Counted from the stretch's first letter, positions 44,162 through 55,153 are shown. The stretch: 64,000 nt of DNA from Clostridium sp. CF012 (GCF_018861755.1 NZ_JAHLEF010000009.1:1-64000), one strand, 5' to 3'. Notes: generated by a model not told the origin, from the sequence alone. Numbers and translations are program-made.

Positions 44162-47152
44162 TTAAAACCTGAAAAGCTCCAGCAACTCTTCCCTTGTAAG
44201 CTTCCCTAGAACATGACTATTGGTAAGTTCCCCCGTAATTACACTGTCGATTAAATCTTTTTTATTTTCTTGAAGTAGAATGATTTTTTCTTCTATAGTT
44301 CCCTTAGCAACTAACTTAATTACTTCTACTACATTTCTTTGACCAATTCTATGCGCTCTATCTGTTGCTTGATCCTCTACTGCTGGATTCCACCAAGGAT
44401 CAAAATGAATAACTAGATTTGCAGAGGCCAAATTTAGGCCTGTTCCTCCTGCCTTTAGTGATATTAAAAATACTAATGTGTCGCAACTGCTATTAAATTC
44501 ATCTACCAATTTTATTCTATCCTGAGGTTTTGTTTTTCCATCTAAATAAAGGTAGGGGATTCCTTTTCTCTTTAAGTTCTCTCCTATATTTTTAAGTGCA
44601 GAGGTGAATTGAGAAAACAATAGCACTTTGCCCTGTGAATCAATATGTTTCTCAATAAGCTCCGTTGCAACTTTTAGTTTTCCACTTCCACCTTTGTACT
44701 CCTCTATTACAAGTGAAGGGTCTAAGCAAATTTGTCTAAGCCTTGTTAAATAAGAAAAAACTTCTATTTTACCCTCACTGTTATTTTTCATTTTCTCCCT
44801 GACAGCTTTAATATAAGCTTTGTATACAGCCTTTTGAGCTGTTGTCATCTCAACTAGAAATTTCTTTTCTATTTTATCCGGCAATTCTTTCATTACTTCA
44901 TTTTTTGTTCTTCTTAAAAGAAAAGGCTTAATTAATAGTTTAAGTTCTTCTAAATCACCAACACGTCCCATGGTGAATTTTGATTCAAAAATTTCTTTGG
45001 TATATAAATAATCTGGCATTATAAAATCAAAGATAGACCAGAGTTCAGTTAAATTATTCTCCATAGGAGTTCCTGTTAACGCAAATCTAACCTTGGCTTT
45101 AACTTCTTTAATCACTTTTGTGTTTTGTGTTAAATAATTTTTTATGTTTTGGGCTTCATCTATAATACAGCAATCGAATATAATATCCTCATATTGCTGT
45201 ATATCAATTCTTAACGTTCCATAAGTTGTTAATATTACATCATAATCCTGTAAATTATGAATTAATCTATGTCTTTCATTTTTTTCTCCATGTACAATGC
45301 CAACCTTTAAACTAGGCGCAAATTTTTCTAGTTCCGCCTTCCAATTATAAATAAGGGAGGTGGGGCTAATAATAATAGATTTTTTATTTTCCTGGGATAA
45401 AAGGAAAGCTATGGCTTGAATAGTTTTACCAAGGCCCATTTCATCCGCGAGTATCCCACCAAAACCTAATTCGCCTAAGCTTTTAAGCCATTTAAAACCC
45501 TCTATTTGATATTCTCTAAGTGTAGCTTTTAAATTCAATGGTATATTTATGTCCATGTTATTTATATTTAAAAAAGTTTTTTCTATGTTCTTTAACACTT
45601 CAATCCCTTTTATAAATTGAAGATTCTTGTTTTTTGTTTTTTCATTTAAATATAGTGCCTTATTTTTTTCTATTTCTATTAGCCCATCTTTTATTTTTTC
45701 CTTTGTATTCAATGCAATTACTAAATCAAAAAAATCCTTGACTCCCGCATCTTCAAAATCCAGAAAATTATTATTTACAGTTTTGTAGAATCTATTGTTT
45801 TGCTTAAATGATGTGAGAACGCTATTTAATTCCCTATTTTCAATGTCATGAATAGAATAGGAAAAATCATAGTTACCTTCCGTTTCTTGGATCTTAGCTT
45901 CAATATAGCTTGAATCAAATATTCTTCTGTGTTTAAGCCCTTTACCAAAAGTTACATTTCCTAGGCAATGTAGATTATCTTCACTTTTACTTAAAATATC
46001 AAATAATTCCTCATCTCCACCTATAAACAGTAGCCTCTCATTTCTTTTTATGAACCTATATTTCTCTAGTTCCATAAGGATTTTACCCTCTTTTTTATAG
46101 TCACGTGTAATTATATCTACACTTTTCTCTTCCTTTAATATGTTAATTTTCTCATTTCCATAAATAATTTTTATATCGCAATAAATATCATTGTCTATGT
46201 CATATATATGAAACTCTGGCTTTATAAAATTTGCTGCATAGGCTTTTACCTCTTCACTAATATTAATATCACTTGTAATACTCCTTAAGAAGGATGTAAG
46301 TTTGTTATAATTCTCTATATCCTTTCGGTATAGAATCTCCCCATTTGTTTTTAACTTGTCACATAAAAGCATATATCTGCCCACTTGATTTCTTGATGGT
46401 AGATAAAGCTTCCAATTAAATAAATATACATCATTCTTATCATTTAAAGACACTGGAAACTGTTTATGGGTTGTTACAACAAAATGTTCCTTTCTAATCT
46501 TTAATGTAAAGGTTAATGGTAAATCCAACTGCATTATTGGAGCTTCAAATTCAAAGCTATCATAGTTGAACTTGATTTTCCCACCCTTTACCTTTGATAA
46601 AAAAGCCCTTAAGTCCACAGGTTCAATCCTTGTTTTTTCCTTGCCTATCGTATGTTGTGCTTCATAGTACGTAGGTCCTTTTGAAACTTTACGAACTAAT
46701 CTTATAAAACTATTTGTACCTTTATTATCTTCTTTGTGCTTTTCTGCTTCTTGATTTAATTCTAGTTTTTGATTTTTTTCTATTTTTTGGTTTACACCGT
46801 TATTTTGATTTTTCTCGGAATTGCTTGTTGCAGCCCTGCCAAAAAAACTATATGCTGTAGCAGTTAAATGGCTACACATAAATAAATAACCCGTAGTGGA
46901 ACTTTCTTTGAAATCCTCACAAGTACATCTTACGCCCTCTAATTTTTTCTTTAATAAGTCTATTCTTATATGGGTGTTTAATTCACCTGTCTTAGTAGAG
47001 TTTCTGACGCATCCATAAATGTTATATATGTTATCAATTTTCTTCCCTTTAATCTTACTAACTAACCCACTATTAAAAGCTTTTTCGCCTTCATTTCTCA
47101 TTAAAATAGAAGATGACTTAAATACTATATTCTCTAATTCTTTTAACTTCAA
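44162..47152 (-). CDS. SWIM-domain SNF2-family helicase
   Basis: 996 aa; TTG start directly behind the near-perfect GGAGGTGAT site. Residues about 70-100 form a SWIM zinc finger (C76-x-C78, C93-x-H95). Residues about 130-540 are the bacterial SNF2-associated beta-rich region. The ATPase core follows: Walker A DEMGLGKT near residue 570, DEAQN near 666, and HRIGQRNVVEVI near 935 in the second RecA lobe. Swi2/Snf2 translocases move along double-stranded DNA; bacterial SWIM-SNF2 proteins are linked to transcription recycling (RapA-like) or DNA repair, without firm function. No nuclease or methylase is adjacent. Single gene with a long upstream region. Confidence 0.93.
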   Translation of the reverse strand: MKLKELENIVFKSSSILMRNEGEKAFNSGLVSKIKGKKIDNIYNIYGCVRNSTKTGELNTHIRIDLLKKKLEGVRCTCEDFKESSTTGYLFMCSHLTATAYSFFGRAATSNSEKNQNNGVNQKIEKNQKLELNQEAEKHKEDNKGTNSFIRLVRKVSKGPTYYEAQHTIGKEKTRIEPVDLRAFLSKVKGGKIKFNYDSFEFEAPIMQLDLPLTFTLKIRKEHFVVTTHKQFPVSLNDKNDVYLFNWKLYLPSRNQVGRYMLLCDKLKTNGEILYRKDIENYNKLTSFLRSITSDINISEEVKAYAANFIKPEFHIYDIDNDIYCDIKIIYGNEKINILKEEKSVDIITRDYKKEGKILMELEKYRFIKRNERLLFIGGDEELFDILSKSEDNLHCLGNVTFGKGLKHRRIFDSSYIEAKIQETEGNYDFSYSIHDIENRELNSVLTSFKQNNRFYKTVNNNFLDFEDAGVKDFFDLVIALNTKEKIKDGLIEIEKNKALYLNEKTKNKNLQFIKGIEVLKNIEKTFLNINNMDINIPLNLKATLREYQIEGFKWLKSLGELGFGGILADEMGLGKTIQAIAFLLSQENKKSIIISPTSLIYNWKAELEKFAPSLKVGIVHGEKNERHRLIHNLQDYDVILTTYGTLRIDIQQYEDIIFDCCIIDEAQNIKNYLTQNTKVIKEVKAKVRFALTGTPMENNLTELWSIFDFIMPDYLYTKEIFESKFTMGRVGDLEELKLLIKPFLLRRTKNEVMKELPDKIEKKFLVEMTTAQKAVYKAYIKAVREKMKNNSEGKIEVFSYLTRLRQICLDPSLVIEEYKGGSGKLKVATELIEKHIDSQGKVLLFSQFTSALKNIGENLKRKGIPYLYLDGKTKPQDRIKLVDEFNSSCDTLVFLISLKAGGTGLNLASANLVIHFDPWWNPAVEDQATDRAHRIGQRNVVEVIKLVAKGTIEEKIILLQENKKDLIDSVITGELTNSHVLGKLTREELLELFRF

Positions 47153-47339
47153 AAAATCACCTCCATAATTAGTGTTAGGTAGCTTTGAAAAAGTAACTAA
47201 TTCTTCAAGTTCCTAAGTAATTAAACTTATTTTATCAGCTTATTTTTGTTGCCATTATTAAGATGGCAAGTAAAAATAATATAACTCCCAAAATAATTGA
47301 ACCATATGAGCTGGACTTTTACAAGTGATAATAAGTATC

Positions 47340-47372
47340 AATTCACCCTGTCACTGAAAAATGTGGTATACT
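47340..47372 (+). promoter_or_regulatory. promoter of first G5/3D gene
   Basis: TATACT at 47367-47372 within a block TATACTACTA-CTAAAATAAAT-CACCAT that is nearly the same before the paralogue (56314-56340). Conservation across the duplication supports it. The 364-base gap 47153-47516 holds no other feature I can support. Confidence 0.5.
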
Positions 47373-47516
47373 ACTACTAAAATAAATCACCATGCATACG
47401 TATCTGAATACCCTATAGTTCATTCATTTTTTGAAATTATTCTTAAATATTATATATTTTAATATAATCTATTTAAGAATCCTACATAATTATTTTATTG
47501 AAATTTATAATAGGAG

Positions 47517-48554
47517 ATGATCATTATTGCTAAATTTATAAAAGTTAAACCAAGGAAAATTGTAATTTTATTTATCCTAGTGGCCATAATTACAACCACA
47601 ACTGCTTTCATGTCCATAGCAAGAAAAAACATTACCGTGGTGGTAGATGGAAAGCAAATTAAATTAGTAACTTACCAAAAAACTGTTGAAACTGCTTTAA
47701 GAAAAGCAAAAATACATATAGCAGTAAAAGATAAGATTGATAAAGTTTTAAATTCAAAAGTAGTTAACAATGATGTTATAACTATTAATCATGCTATAAA
47801 TCTTAAAGTCTTTGTAGACAATAAAGAACTTAATATAGCATCTGCAGAAAAAGATATTGCATTAATGTTAAATACAGAAAAAATAAATTTAGGTTCTAAT
47901 GATATGGTTTACCCTTCAATAGAAAATAAGTTATCTAAAGACATGAATATTATCATAACTAGAGTCAAAACAGAAACAGTACAAGAAAAAAAGCCTATTG
48001 ACTTTAAAACAGTTATAAAAAATGATAAGGATACATTAAAGTCTCAAAGCAAAGTTTTGCAAAATGGGATAAACGGTGAAAAAAGTATTACTTTAGATGT
48101 TACTTATAAGAATGGGAAAGAAGTAAATAGAAAAGTTATTAAGGAAATGGTAGTTAAAGAACCTCAACATAAAATTATAGCTCAGGGCACAATGCCCGCC
48201 AGGACCCTTTCAAGGGGAGCATCTTCAAAAGCTCTCAATATACGTGCTACAGCAACCTCTGAAAAGACACTTAATGTAAAGGCAACTGCATACTGGGCAG
48301 TTGATGGAATAAATGATACATATACGTTCTCTGGAAGAAAGGCTGTAAGAAATTCAAGCGGCTATAGTACCATAGCTGTAGATCCTAATGTAATTCCACT
48401 AGGAACAAAATTATATGTTGAAGGTTACGGAAATGCTATCGCAGCTGATAAAGGGTCTGGAGTTAAAGGAAATTTTATAGATGTATTTTTCAATACACGT
48501 GAAGAGGCTCTTCATTGGGGCGTTAAATATTTAAAGGTAAGAATATTAGATTAA
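47517..48554 (+). CDS. YabE-like G5/3D-domain cell-wall protein
   Basis: 345 aa. An N-terminal membrane anchor (IVILFILVAIITTTTAF), two DUF348-like modules (VVVDGKQIKLVTYQKTVETAL and KVFVDNKELNIAS), a G5 domain (VKTETVQEKKPI ... GEKSITLDVTYKNGKEV) and a C-terminal 3D domain with the catalytic aspartates (YSTIAVDPNVIPLGTKLYVEG, AADKGSG, IDVFF). This is the layout of YabE/YuiC-like lytic transglycosylase or resuscitation-type proteins that cut peptidoglycan. ATG 47517 touches AGGAG, so the ATT codon at 47523 may be the true start. Paralogue of the gene at 56478. Confidence 0.88.
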   Translation: MIIIAKFIKVKPRKIVILFILVAIITTTTAFMSIARKNITVVVDGKQIKLVTYQKTVETALRKAKIHIAVKDKIDKVLNSKVVNNDVITINHAINLKVFVDNKELNIASAEKDIALMLNTEKINLGSNDMVYPSIENKLSKDMNIIITRVKTETVQEKKPIDFKTVIKNDKDTLKSQSKVLQNGINGEKSITLDVTYKNGKEVNRKVIKEMVVKEPQHKIIAQGTMPARTLSRGASSKALNIRATATSEKTLNVKATAYWAVDGINDTYTFSGRKAVRNSSGYSTIAVDPNVIPLGTKLYVEGYGNAIAADKGSGVKGNFIDVFFNTREEALHWGVKYLKVRILD

Positions 48555-48560
48555 ATTTTG

Positions 48561-48614
48561 AAAATGGGCTGTCTCAAAATAGAAATTAATTTCTATTTTG
48601 AGACAGCCCATTTT
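48561..48614. terminator. bidirectional terminator between 3D gene and larA
   Basis: Perfect long hairpin with arms AAAATGGGCTGTCTCAAAAT / complement, 48561-48614, ending in TTTTAC. Confidence 0.92.
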
Positions 48615-48624
48615 ACTTGCAAGT

Positions 48625-48647
48625 TGCCACTTGCCACGTGGGTGGCA
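48625..48647 (-). repeat. dispersed GCCAC repeat, copy B
   Basis: Inverted relative to copy A (TGCCACTTGCCACGTGGGTG plus GCA). It lies between the terminator and the end of larA and is followed by a T-run. Confidence 0.85.
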
Positions 48648-48654
48648 CCTTTTT

Positions 48655-49929
48655 TTATTTTACAACAACTGAAACTCCATCTGGTATTACTGTTATTTTT
48701 GCATTTTCCCCTTTGATTTCAAAGGCCATTTGGAGCGCCTTTTCAAAGGTAGCTGCATGTTTCATATGCATTTTTACTATCATTTCCGGGTCACACATAT
48801 CTGTAACAAGAATCACAGTATGGGTGTCCAGTATGCGGGCAAGAATTTGAAATTCCCATTGATCTGGCACTGTATCATTTCTTCCTACCTTGAGCACCCT
48901 ACCTAGAACTTCCCGTGGGCTGCTTGCATTTGCTAAATTGTCATAAAAGGACTGACCGCCATGTCCATCATTACAAGCCGATACCATGATTATAACTCCG
49001 CCATCTTTGCTAGTTGCTTCTCCTGCAGTCATACCTTTTACAGATTGGTATATGTTCTGGTCAAGAGGATATCCTCCATTAGTTGATATAACAATATCTG
49101 CTTTAACAGCTTTAACAGCTGCAAGCTCCATAACAAATTTGCATCCTTCTTGGTGGGCAAGTTCGCTATCTCCTGCGAATGCGTTTATAACCTTCTTGTT
49201 ACTGTCAATAACAACATTTAATATGAAAGCCAGTTTTGCCTGTTTTGCAGCATAAATCATATCCCTATGAATTGGGTTATTTTCAATAACTCCTGAACGC
49301 GCGTACTCGCTTGCTATAAATTCTGAGCAATGGTTTGCCATAACTGTCTTTGCTGATGCAACTCCTGGAAGTACACTCTTTCGTCCTCCAGAAAATCCTG
49401 CAAAGAAGTGTGGCTCTATAAAGCCTTCTGAAATTAAAAGTTCTGCCTCCATTGCTATCTTATTAAGCCATAGTTCTCCACCAGAGGGAAGCGTTCCAAC
49501 GCGAACAACGCTGCTATAATCCTCTGATACATGATTTATTATCACTTCATTATCTACAATTTCAGCTCCAAACTTATCAATCATTTCTTCCCTTGTAGTA
49601 GGTCTATGGAAACCAGTGGCAATTAATATTGTTATAACGATATCAGGGTTTACACTTCTAATTCTTTTAAGAAGTATTGGAAGTGTTACTTTACTTGGTA
49701 CAGGTCTTGTGTGGTCACTAGTTATTAATACTAAGTTTTTCACACCTTTAACTAGCCCTTCTAATTTTTCACTTCCAATAGGATTATCAAGTGCTTTATT
49801 TACAATTTCTTGCTGAGTTTGTTCAACTTTATAAGCATGAGCTTTTGATTCTAATATTGCTACCAAATTATTATCTGGTACATCAATTTCCAAAAACTGT
49901 TTTGAATATGGTATTTTTATTTTAGTCAT
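48655..49929 (-). CDS. larA: nickel-pincer lactate racemase
   Basis: 424 aa, the standard LarA length, ATG with GGGAGGA. Nickel-pincer residues line up at the same numbers as in the studied enzyme: His108 (ATGFHRP), His174 and Lys184 (EPHFFAGFSGGRK), His200 (MANHC), plus Asp72-Arg75 (SDHTRP). It interconverts D- and L-lactate; the cofactor needs LarB, LarC and LarE, which are not in the window. As the last gene of the lactate operon it lets both isomers be used by one dehydrogenase. This position matches lctF of Acetobacterium woodii. Confidence 0.93.
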   Translation of the reverse strand: MTKIKIPYSKQFLEIDVPDNNLVAILESKAHAYKVEQTQQEIVNKALDNPIGSEKLEGLVKGVKNLVLITSDHTRPVPSKVTLPILLKRIRSVNPDIVITILIATGFHRPTTREEMIDKFGAEIVDNEVIINHVSEDYSSVVRVGTLPSGGELWLNKIAMEAELLISEGFIEPHFFAGFSGGRKSVLPGVASAKTVMANHCSEFIASEYARSGVIENNPIHRDMIYAAKQAKLAFILNVVIDSNKKVINAFAGDSELAHQEGCKFVMELAAVKAVKADIVISTNGGYPLDQNIYQSVKGMTAGEATSKDGGVIIMVSACNDGHGGQSFYDNLANASSPREVLGRVLKVGRNDTVPDQWEFQILARILDTHTVILVTDMCDPEMIVKMHMKHAATFEKALQMAFEIKGENAKITVIPDGVSVVVK

Positions 49930-49941
49930 TTATATTCCTCC

Positions 49942-51465
49942 CTACATTGTAAAAAATTTTGCTCCGAAGTACGTAATTAATCCTAATATTGCTACATATG
50001 CAAGGCAGAATTTCAAAGTTGCCTTTAATATCTTACCCTCTGCTCCTACAATTCCAGTGGCTGCTGTAGCAACTGCAATACTTTGTGGAGAGATCATTTT
50101 ACCAGCAGTGGCTCCACCGGTATTAGCAGCTGCTAACCAATAAGGACTCATATGTAAGTTATTTGCAACTTCAACTTGCAGCGGTCCGAACAACACGTTA
50201 GCAGAGGTATCACTGCCAGTCACAAAGGTTCCTAGTGCCCCTATAATTGGTGCAAATAACGGATAAAAGCTTCCTGTTGCTGCAACTAACACCACAGCAA
50301 TAGATGTTATCATCCCACTATAACTCATTACCTTCGCAAGAGACACTATAGCAAGTATTGTTATTGCAGATTTAGTCATTTGCCTGCAAGTATCCGTAAA
50401 TACTTTTACTATCTCGCGAGCCTTAGCTCCCTGAATAAGTCCACCAATAAATGTGGCAAGGATTATAAGTGTTCCAGGATTAGCAATCCATACAAAGCTA
50501 CTAATTTTTGCATGGGGACCATTGTATATTTGAATAGAAGTTTTTATGGCTGATAATGGTTTATTTATAGCTGGAACCAAAGTACTTGTGATTAATATAA
50601 AAGCGAGGATTAAAATAAATGGTACCCAGGCCAATAACCCCTGTTTTATAGTTATAAGAACTTTTTCTTTGGATGCAGTTTTTTTATAGAATATTTTAGC
50701 TATTGCAACTGTTACAATAATACATACTAATGAACCAATTAGCGCCGGAAGTTCTGCACCCAAATATTTTGCTACTAGAAGTTCTGGTATTGCAAAAGCT
50801 AGACCTGACGCGAGAGAAATAAGCACAACTCCCTTTATTGCCTTTACACTTTTACCTGTTAGCATTACTAAGACTAATGGTAAAATTACAATTAATACAA
50901 ATAATTGTAATGCCACTGCATAGCTTAATATAATCGGATCAATTGATGCAACTTTTGCCAATGTTGTTACAGGGAGTCCAATTGCTCCAAAAGCGGTTGG
51001 TGTAGTATTTGCTATAAGACATATTATTGCTGCAAATACTGGATTAAAGCCAAGTGCGGCTAAAATACTAGCAGGTATAGCAACCGCTGTACCAAATCCT
51101 GCAATAGCTTCAAGAAAACCACCAAAACCCCAAGCGACAATTAAAACTAGTATTCTTCTATCTGTTGTAATTCCTGTCATCATGTCCTTTATTACATCCA
51201 TGCTTTTTGTATGCATAGAAAGGTTATAGGTGAACACTGCTGCAATTATTACAACTATTATTGGCCATAATGCCATAGCTGCGCCCTCAAGTGTTGCTGT
51301 AAGCGCTTGACTAATTGGCATCTTCCAAACTAATATTGCAAGTACTATTGTAAGCACAAGGGTAATTAAACAGGTTTTATGCCCTGGCATTTTTAAAACT
51401 CCGAGTGACACCATAAGCCATACAATGGGGATAAGTGCTATGAAAAATAATAAATAATTGTTCAT
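49942..51465 (-). CDS. lctP: lactate permease, LctP family
   Basis: 507 aa, ATG with AAAGGAGGT. About 12-14 hydrophobic segments; WGFGGFLEAIAGFGTAVAIPAS and the late GTFVTGSDTSANVLFG are conserved LctP motifs. Imports lactate (and possibly glycolate) with protons. It is 12 bases upstream of larA and follows the lactate dehydrogenase gene by about 110 bases. Role in operon: lctE equivalent. Confidence 0.93.
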   Translation of the reverse strand: MNNYLLFFIALIPIVWLMVSLGVLKMPGHKTCLITLVLTIVLAILVWKMPISQALTATLEGAAMALWPIIVVIIAAVFTYNLSMHTKSMDVIKDMMTGITTDRRILVLIVAWGFGGFLEAIAGFGTAVAIPASILAALGFNPVFAAIICLIANTTPTAFGAIGLPVTTLAKVASIDPIILSYAVALQLFVLIVILPLVLVMLTGKSVKAIKGVVLISLASGLAFAIPELLVAKYLGAELPALIGSLVCIIVTVAIAKIFYKKTASKEKVLITIKQGLLAWVPFILILAFILITSTLVPAINKPLSAIKTSIQIYNGPHAKISSFVWIANPGTLIILATFIGGLIQGAKAREIVKVFTDTCRQMTKSAITILAIVSLAKVMSYSGMITSIAVVLVAATGSFYPLFAPIIGALGTFVTGSDTSANVLFGPLQVEVANNLHMSPYWLAAANTGGATAGKMISPQSIAVATAATGIVGAEGKILKATLKFCLAYVAILGLITYFGAKFFTM

Positions 51466-51576
51466 TTCTTATTACCTCCTTTGTTTAGTAATATCAGTAG
51501 CAATATTGAAATGGGTTACATAAAGTTATTATTATATCGCCAACCTCTTTAAAAGACATTGACGATATAAGTTGGT

Positions 51577-52974
51577 TTATTTACAAATTTTCCCTGGATT
51601 TAATATATTTTTAGGATCAAAAGCCAATTTTATATTTTTCATAAGTCCTACATATACGGGTCCATATTGCTCTAGCATATATGATTTCTTAGCAAAACCA
51701 ATTCCATGTTCTCCAGATACTAAGCCTTCTAGTTCTCTGGACTTACTATACATTGCTTCAAATACTACTTCAATCTTCTTTTCCCAGGCTTTATCTGATA
51801 GCTCATCCTTTAAAACATACACATGTAAATTACCATCACCTGCATGACCAAAGCTTCTTATTCTTACATCAAACTCCTTTTGAAGTTCATTTGTATACTT
51901 AATGAACTCAGCAACTTTGTTTCTTGGAACCACAACGTCACATTCATCCATATCAGTGGTTGTTGCCTTAACAGCTTCAAGGAAAGCTCCTCTTGCAGAC
52001 CAAACAGCTTCTTTTCTTTCATCTGTGTCAGTTATAAATACATCAAGAGCACCTTCTTCAAGGCAAATATTAGCTACGCTTTCATAAGCTTTTTCTATTT
52101 CTTCTACGCTATTACCATCAAAAGTTAATAAAAGATATGCATCTGAGGAATTATCGGGGAATTTTTTTCCTAGAAATTCTTCAGCAGCAAGAATAACTTC
52201 TCTTTGCATAAATTCTATAGCAGTTGGTGCAGATTTTGATTTAACTATCTTTGGAACTGTACCTATTGCCAAATCAAGATTTGGAAAAGGTACTAACAGT
52301 GATATAGCTTTCTTAGGTAGTGGTATAAGTTTTAGTATAGCTTTTGTAACAATTCCTAGTGTTCCTTCAGATCCACAGATTAAGTCTTTTATACTGTAAC
52401 CAGAAGAATTCTTAACTACTTTTCCTCCAATATTAAGTATTTCTCCATTTGGAAGCACTACCTCAAGTCCTCTTATGTAATCTCTAGTAACTCCATACTT
52501 AACAGCTCTCATTCCACCTGCATTGGTATTTATGTTACCAGCAATTGTAGCTGATTTTTCTCCTGGATCTGGTGGATAAAATAAATCAAACTCTTCAACA
52601 TATTTACTTATTTCCATTAAAAGTACACCTGGTTCAAGGGTTAATGTTAAGTTTTCTTCATCAATTTCAAGTATCTTGTTCATTTTAGACATATTCATCA
52701 TAATTCCACCGTAAATTGGAACTGATGCTCCAACAAGTCCCGTTCCTGAGCCTCTCGCTACAACCGGAATCATGTTTTCATATGCATATTTCATAATCTT
52801 TGAAACTTCCTGCGTGGAAAGAACTTCAACTAATACGTCTGGCATTTTGCTTATTCCACCCATTTCATCGTGGCTGAAATCATCATTTATTGCATCACCT
52901 ATAAACACTCTATCTTTATCTAATATTGAAACTAAAAACTCTATATCCTTAGTATCAAGTTTTTTATAATCCAT
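51577..52974 (-). CDS. lctD: FAD-linked lactate dehydrogenase subunit
   Basis: 465 aa, ATG with CGAGGAGGT. VAO/GlcD fold: [18 protein letters not shown] and the FAD segment [19 protein letters not shown], with GSEGTLGIV and the C-terminal SGEHGIG. Its neighbours EtfB and EtfA make it the Ldh of an electron-confurcating complex: lactate oxidation to pyruvate is coupled to NAD+ reduction with ferredoxin oxidation, as shown for A. woodii LctBCD. The transfer route in this organism is inferred from operon identity. Confidence 0.92.
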   Translation of the reverse strand: MDYKKLDTKDIEFLVSILDKDRVFIGDAINDDFSHDEMGGISKMPDVLVEVLSTQEVSKIMKYAYENMIPVVARGSGTGLVGASVPIYGGIMMNMSKMNKILEIDEENLTLTLEPGVLLMEISKYVEEFDLFYPPDPGEKSATIAGNINTNAGGMRAVKYGVTRDYIRGLEVVLPNGEILNIGGKVVKNSSGYSIKDLICGSEGTLGIVTKAILKLIPLPKKAISLLVPFPNLDLAIGTVPKIVKSKSAPTAIEFMQREVILAAEEFLGKKFPDNSSDAYLLLTFDGNSVEEIEKAYESVANICLEEGALDVFITDTDERKEAVWSARGAFLEAVKATTTDMDECDVVVPRNKVAEFIKYTNELQKEFDVRIRSFGHAGDGNLHVYVLKDELSDKAWEKKIEVVFEAMYSKSRELEGLVSGEHGIGFAKKSYMLEQYGPVYVGLMKNIKLAFDPKNILNPGKICK

Positions 52975-53057
52975 AAAAGTTACCTCCTCGGTTCATATGT
53001 TATTGTTAACACTAACTTACTTATTATCTTTACTCAACATTAAATCATCCTGTAATA

Positions 53058-54266
53058 TTAACGTACACAATACTCTGCCCCTGAGTTCTTAATGTTTTCG
53101 ATTAATTGAGGAACTATTTCATAAATATCTCCTACTATTCCATAATGAGCAACATTAAATATGGAAGCATTTTCATCACTATTTACTGCAAATATTCGTT
53201 CTGAGCTATTCATTCCAGCTGTAAACTGAACTGCACCTGAAATTCCAAGAGCTATTATTAGCTTTGGTTTAACTGTTCTACCCGAAAGACCAATTTGTTT
53301 TTTAGCATTAATCCATCCGGCTTCAATTGTTGGTCTTGTCCCTGCTATTTGAGCACCAAGAAGTTCTGCAAGTTCCTCAATCATAGCCATGTCCTTTTCT
53401 GACTTTAATGCCCTACCAACTGCAACAATTACCTCTGCATCTGAAATATTATCTTCTGCTTCTTTTTTTGTAATCTTTAACACTTCAATTTTTGAAGCCA
53501 ATTTTTCTATATCTATATCACAAATCGTAATTTTACCTTTTGGGGCGCATAGCTTTTCTGGAGCATTCATAACCTTATATCTTACTGTTGACATCTGAGG
53601 CCTAGTATTCGGGCAAAGAATTTGCGCCATTATATTACCACCAAAAGCTGGTCTTATCTGCACAAGGTCAGTATTTTCTTTCATTTCAAGCATTGTACAA
53701 TCAGCTGTGAGTCCTGTTCTAAATCTTGCTGCTACTCTTGGAGCAAGAGATCTACCAATAGTTGTAGCACCAACCAGTAAAGATGATGGCTTTACCTTAT
53801 TAACAAAATCTTCAAAAGCAGCAGTATAAGGTTCTATCCTAAAATCCTTCAACTCTTCGAAATCGTATACAAATACTTCATCCACTCCATAATAAAGCAA
53901 TTCTTTGGCTTTTTCCTTTATATTAGAACCAATAAATACACAATATACTGGAAAATTAACTACTGCGGCAAGCTCTCTAGCTTTTCCGATTAGCTCCATT
54001 GTTACAGGATGTATATCACCTTCTACATGGTCCACATATACTCCTATACCCTTCCATAAGCTCTTATCAACTTTCACTTCTTCTGTTTCAACAAATTCCA
54101 TTACTCCTGTAGGACCTTTTTTAACGCAAATTTTACACATTTTACAGCCTGCATTTACTTCAATTTTTCCTTTGTTGTATTCAATTGCACCAAAAGGGCA
54201 AACCTTTATTAATTCTTCAACATTTGACTCATTTACTTTCTCCTGATTACAAATTAATTTACTCAT
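53058..54266 (-). CDS. etfA: electron transfer flavoprotein alpha subunit with N-terminal Fe-S domain
   Basis: 402 aa, longer than plain EtfA by an N-terminal ferredoxin-like region. It has C41-x2-C44-x2-C47 and, as probable fourth ligand, C23 in VCPFGAI; the usual fourth cysteine of the CxxCxxCxxxCP motif is replaced by GPTG. C-terminal FAD domain: VAVGRALKS, AGTRPTIEAGWI and ALGISGAVQFTAGM. This is LctC, the flavoprotein that splits electrons between NAD and ferredoxin. ATG with AAGGGTGG. Confidence 0.93.
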   Translation of the reverse strand: MSKLICNQEKVNESNVEELIKVCPFGAIEYNKGKIEVNAGCKMCKICVKKGPTGVMEFVETEEVKVDKSLWKGIGVYVDHVEGDIHPVTMELIGKARELAAVVNFPVYCVFIGSNIKEKAKELLYYGVDEVFVYDFEELKDFRIEPYTAAFEDFVNKVKPSSLLVGATTIGRSLAPRVAARFRTGLTADCTMLEMKENTDLVQIRPAFGGNIMAQILCPNTRPQMSTVRYKVMNAPEKLCAPKGKITICDIDIEKLASKIEVLKITKKEAEDNISDAEVIVAVGRALKSEKDMAMIEELAELLGAQIAGTRPTIEAGWINAKKQIGLSGRTVKPKLIIALGISGAVQFTAGMNSSERIFAVNSDENASIFNVAHYGIVGDIYEIVPQLIENIKNSGAEYCVR

Positions 54267-54283
54267 GAAAATTCCACCCTTCT

Positions 54284-55072
54284 TTATACAAATTTTAATT
54301 CTTTAAGTTTTGCAGCTATTTTAAGACTAAGCTGTGCACCGTTGCCTGTCCACGTTTCTCTATCATTGTTTACAGATGGAGGAAATATTCGCTCAACCTG
54401 CGTTGGTGAACCATTAAGTCCATATCTTTTTTCATTCTTATCTTCAAAATCATTTAATGTTATCATTTTTATTTCTCTATCTTTTGTAGCTAATTTTTTC
54501 CTGTAAGATGGAAGTCTTGGCTGATATATATCTTTATCTACAGTTAAAAGACAAGGAAATTGAACTTCTGCTACCTCAACAGTATTTGCCATATCCATTT
54601 CTACAATAACTGATTTATCTTTTATTTCTATTATTTTCAAAACGTTTGCAATGTGTGGAATACCAAGATATTCAGCCATTTCTGGTCCCACTTGAGCAGT
54701 ATCACCGTCTGTAGTTTGCTTTCCACATAATATAAGATCAAAAGTACCCATTTTTTTTACACCTTGAGAAATCGTATAAGCTGTAGCAAGAACATCCGCC
54801 CCTGCAAACTTTCTATCAGATATTAATGCGCCCTCATCTGCGCCCATCATATATGCTTCCCTAATTACATCCTTTGCTTGTGGTGGTCCCATAGTTATAA
54901 CCTTAATTAATCCACCTTGCTGCTCCTTAATTTTAAGTGCAGTTTCTAATGCATATAAATCATAAGGATTCATTTTTGAATCCACACCATCTCTTTTTAA
55001 AACACCTGTAACTGGATCTACTTCAACTTTTGAAGTTCCTGGAACTTGTTTGATACAAACTAAAATTTCCAT
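54284..55072 (-). CDS. etfB: electron transfer flavoprotein beta subunit
   Basis: 262 aa from ATG 55072, which lies seven bases after GGAGG; an ATG at 55090 precedes that site and is unlikely. N-terminal [20 protein letters not shown] and later [21 protein letters not shown] and [17 protein letters not shown] are EtfB hallmarks; AQVGPEMA binds the flavin used for bifurcation. LctB equivalent, first gene of the lactate operon. Confidence 0.95.
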   Translation of the reverse strand: MEILVCIKQVPGTSKVEVDPVTGVLKRDGVDSKMNPYDLYALETALKIKEQQGGLIKVITMGPPQAKDVIREAYMMGADEGALISDRKFAGADVLATAYTISQGVKKMGTFDLILCGKQTTDGDTAQVGPEMAEYLGIPHIANVLKIIEIKDKSVIVEMDMANTVEVAEVQFPCLLTVDKDIYQPRLPSYRKKLATKDREIKMITLNDFEDKNEKRYGLNGSPTQVERIFPPSVNNDRETWTGNGAQLSLKIAAKLKELKFV

Positions 55073-55126
55073 ATATTTTCCTCCAATCATTCTTATAGAA
55101 AATGCAAAATCTCATTTCTGGTAGTA

Positions 55127-55153
55127 TGGTCTGACCACCTTCAAATCATAATA
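55127..55153 (-). promoter_or_regulatory. lactate operon -10 box and GntR/LldR-type operator
   Basis: Palindrome TGGTCTGACCA at 55127-55137 (TGGTC-N-GACCA) immediately downstream of TATTAT (minus strand, 55148-55153), about 55 bases before the etfB ATG. Matches the TNGTNNNACNA operator pattern of FadR/LldR-type GntR repressors, as encoded by the upstream gene. A repressor here would sit at the transcription start. Confidence 0.65.
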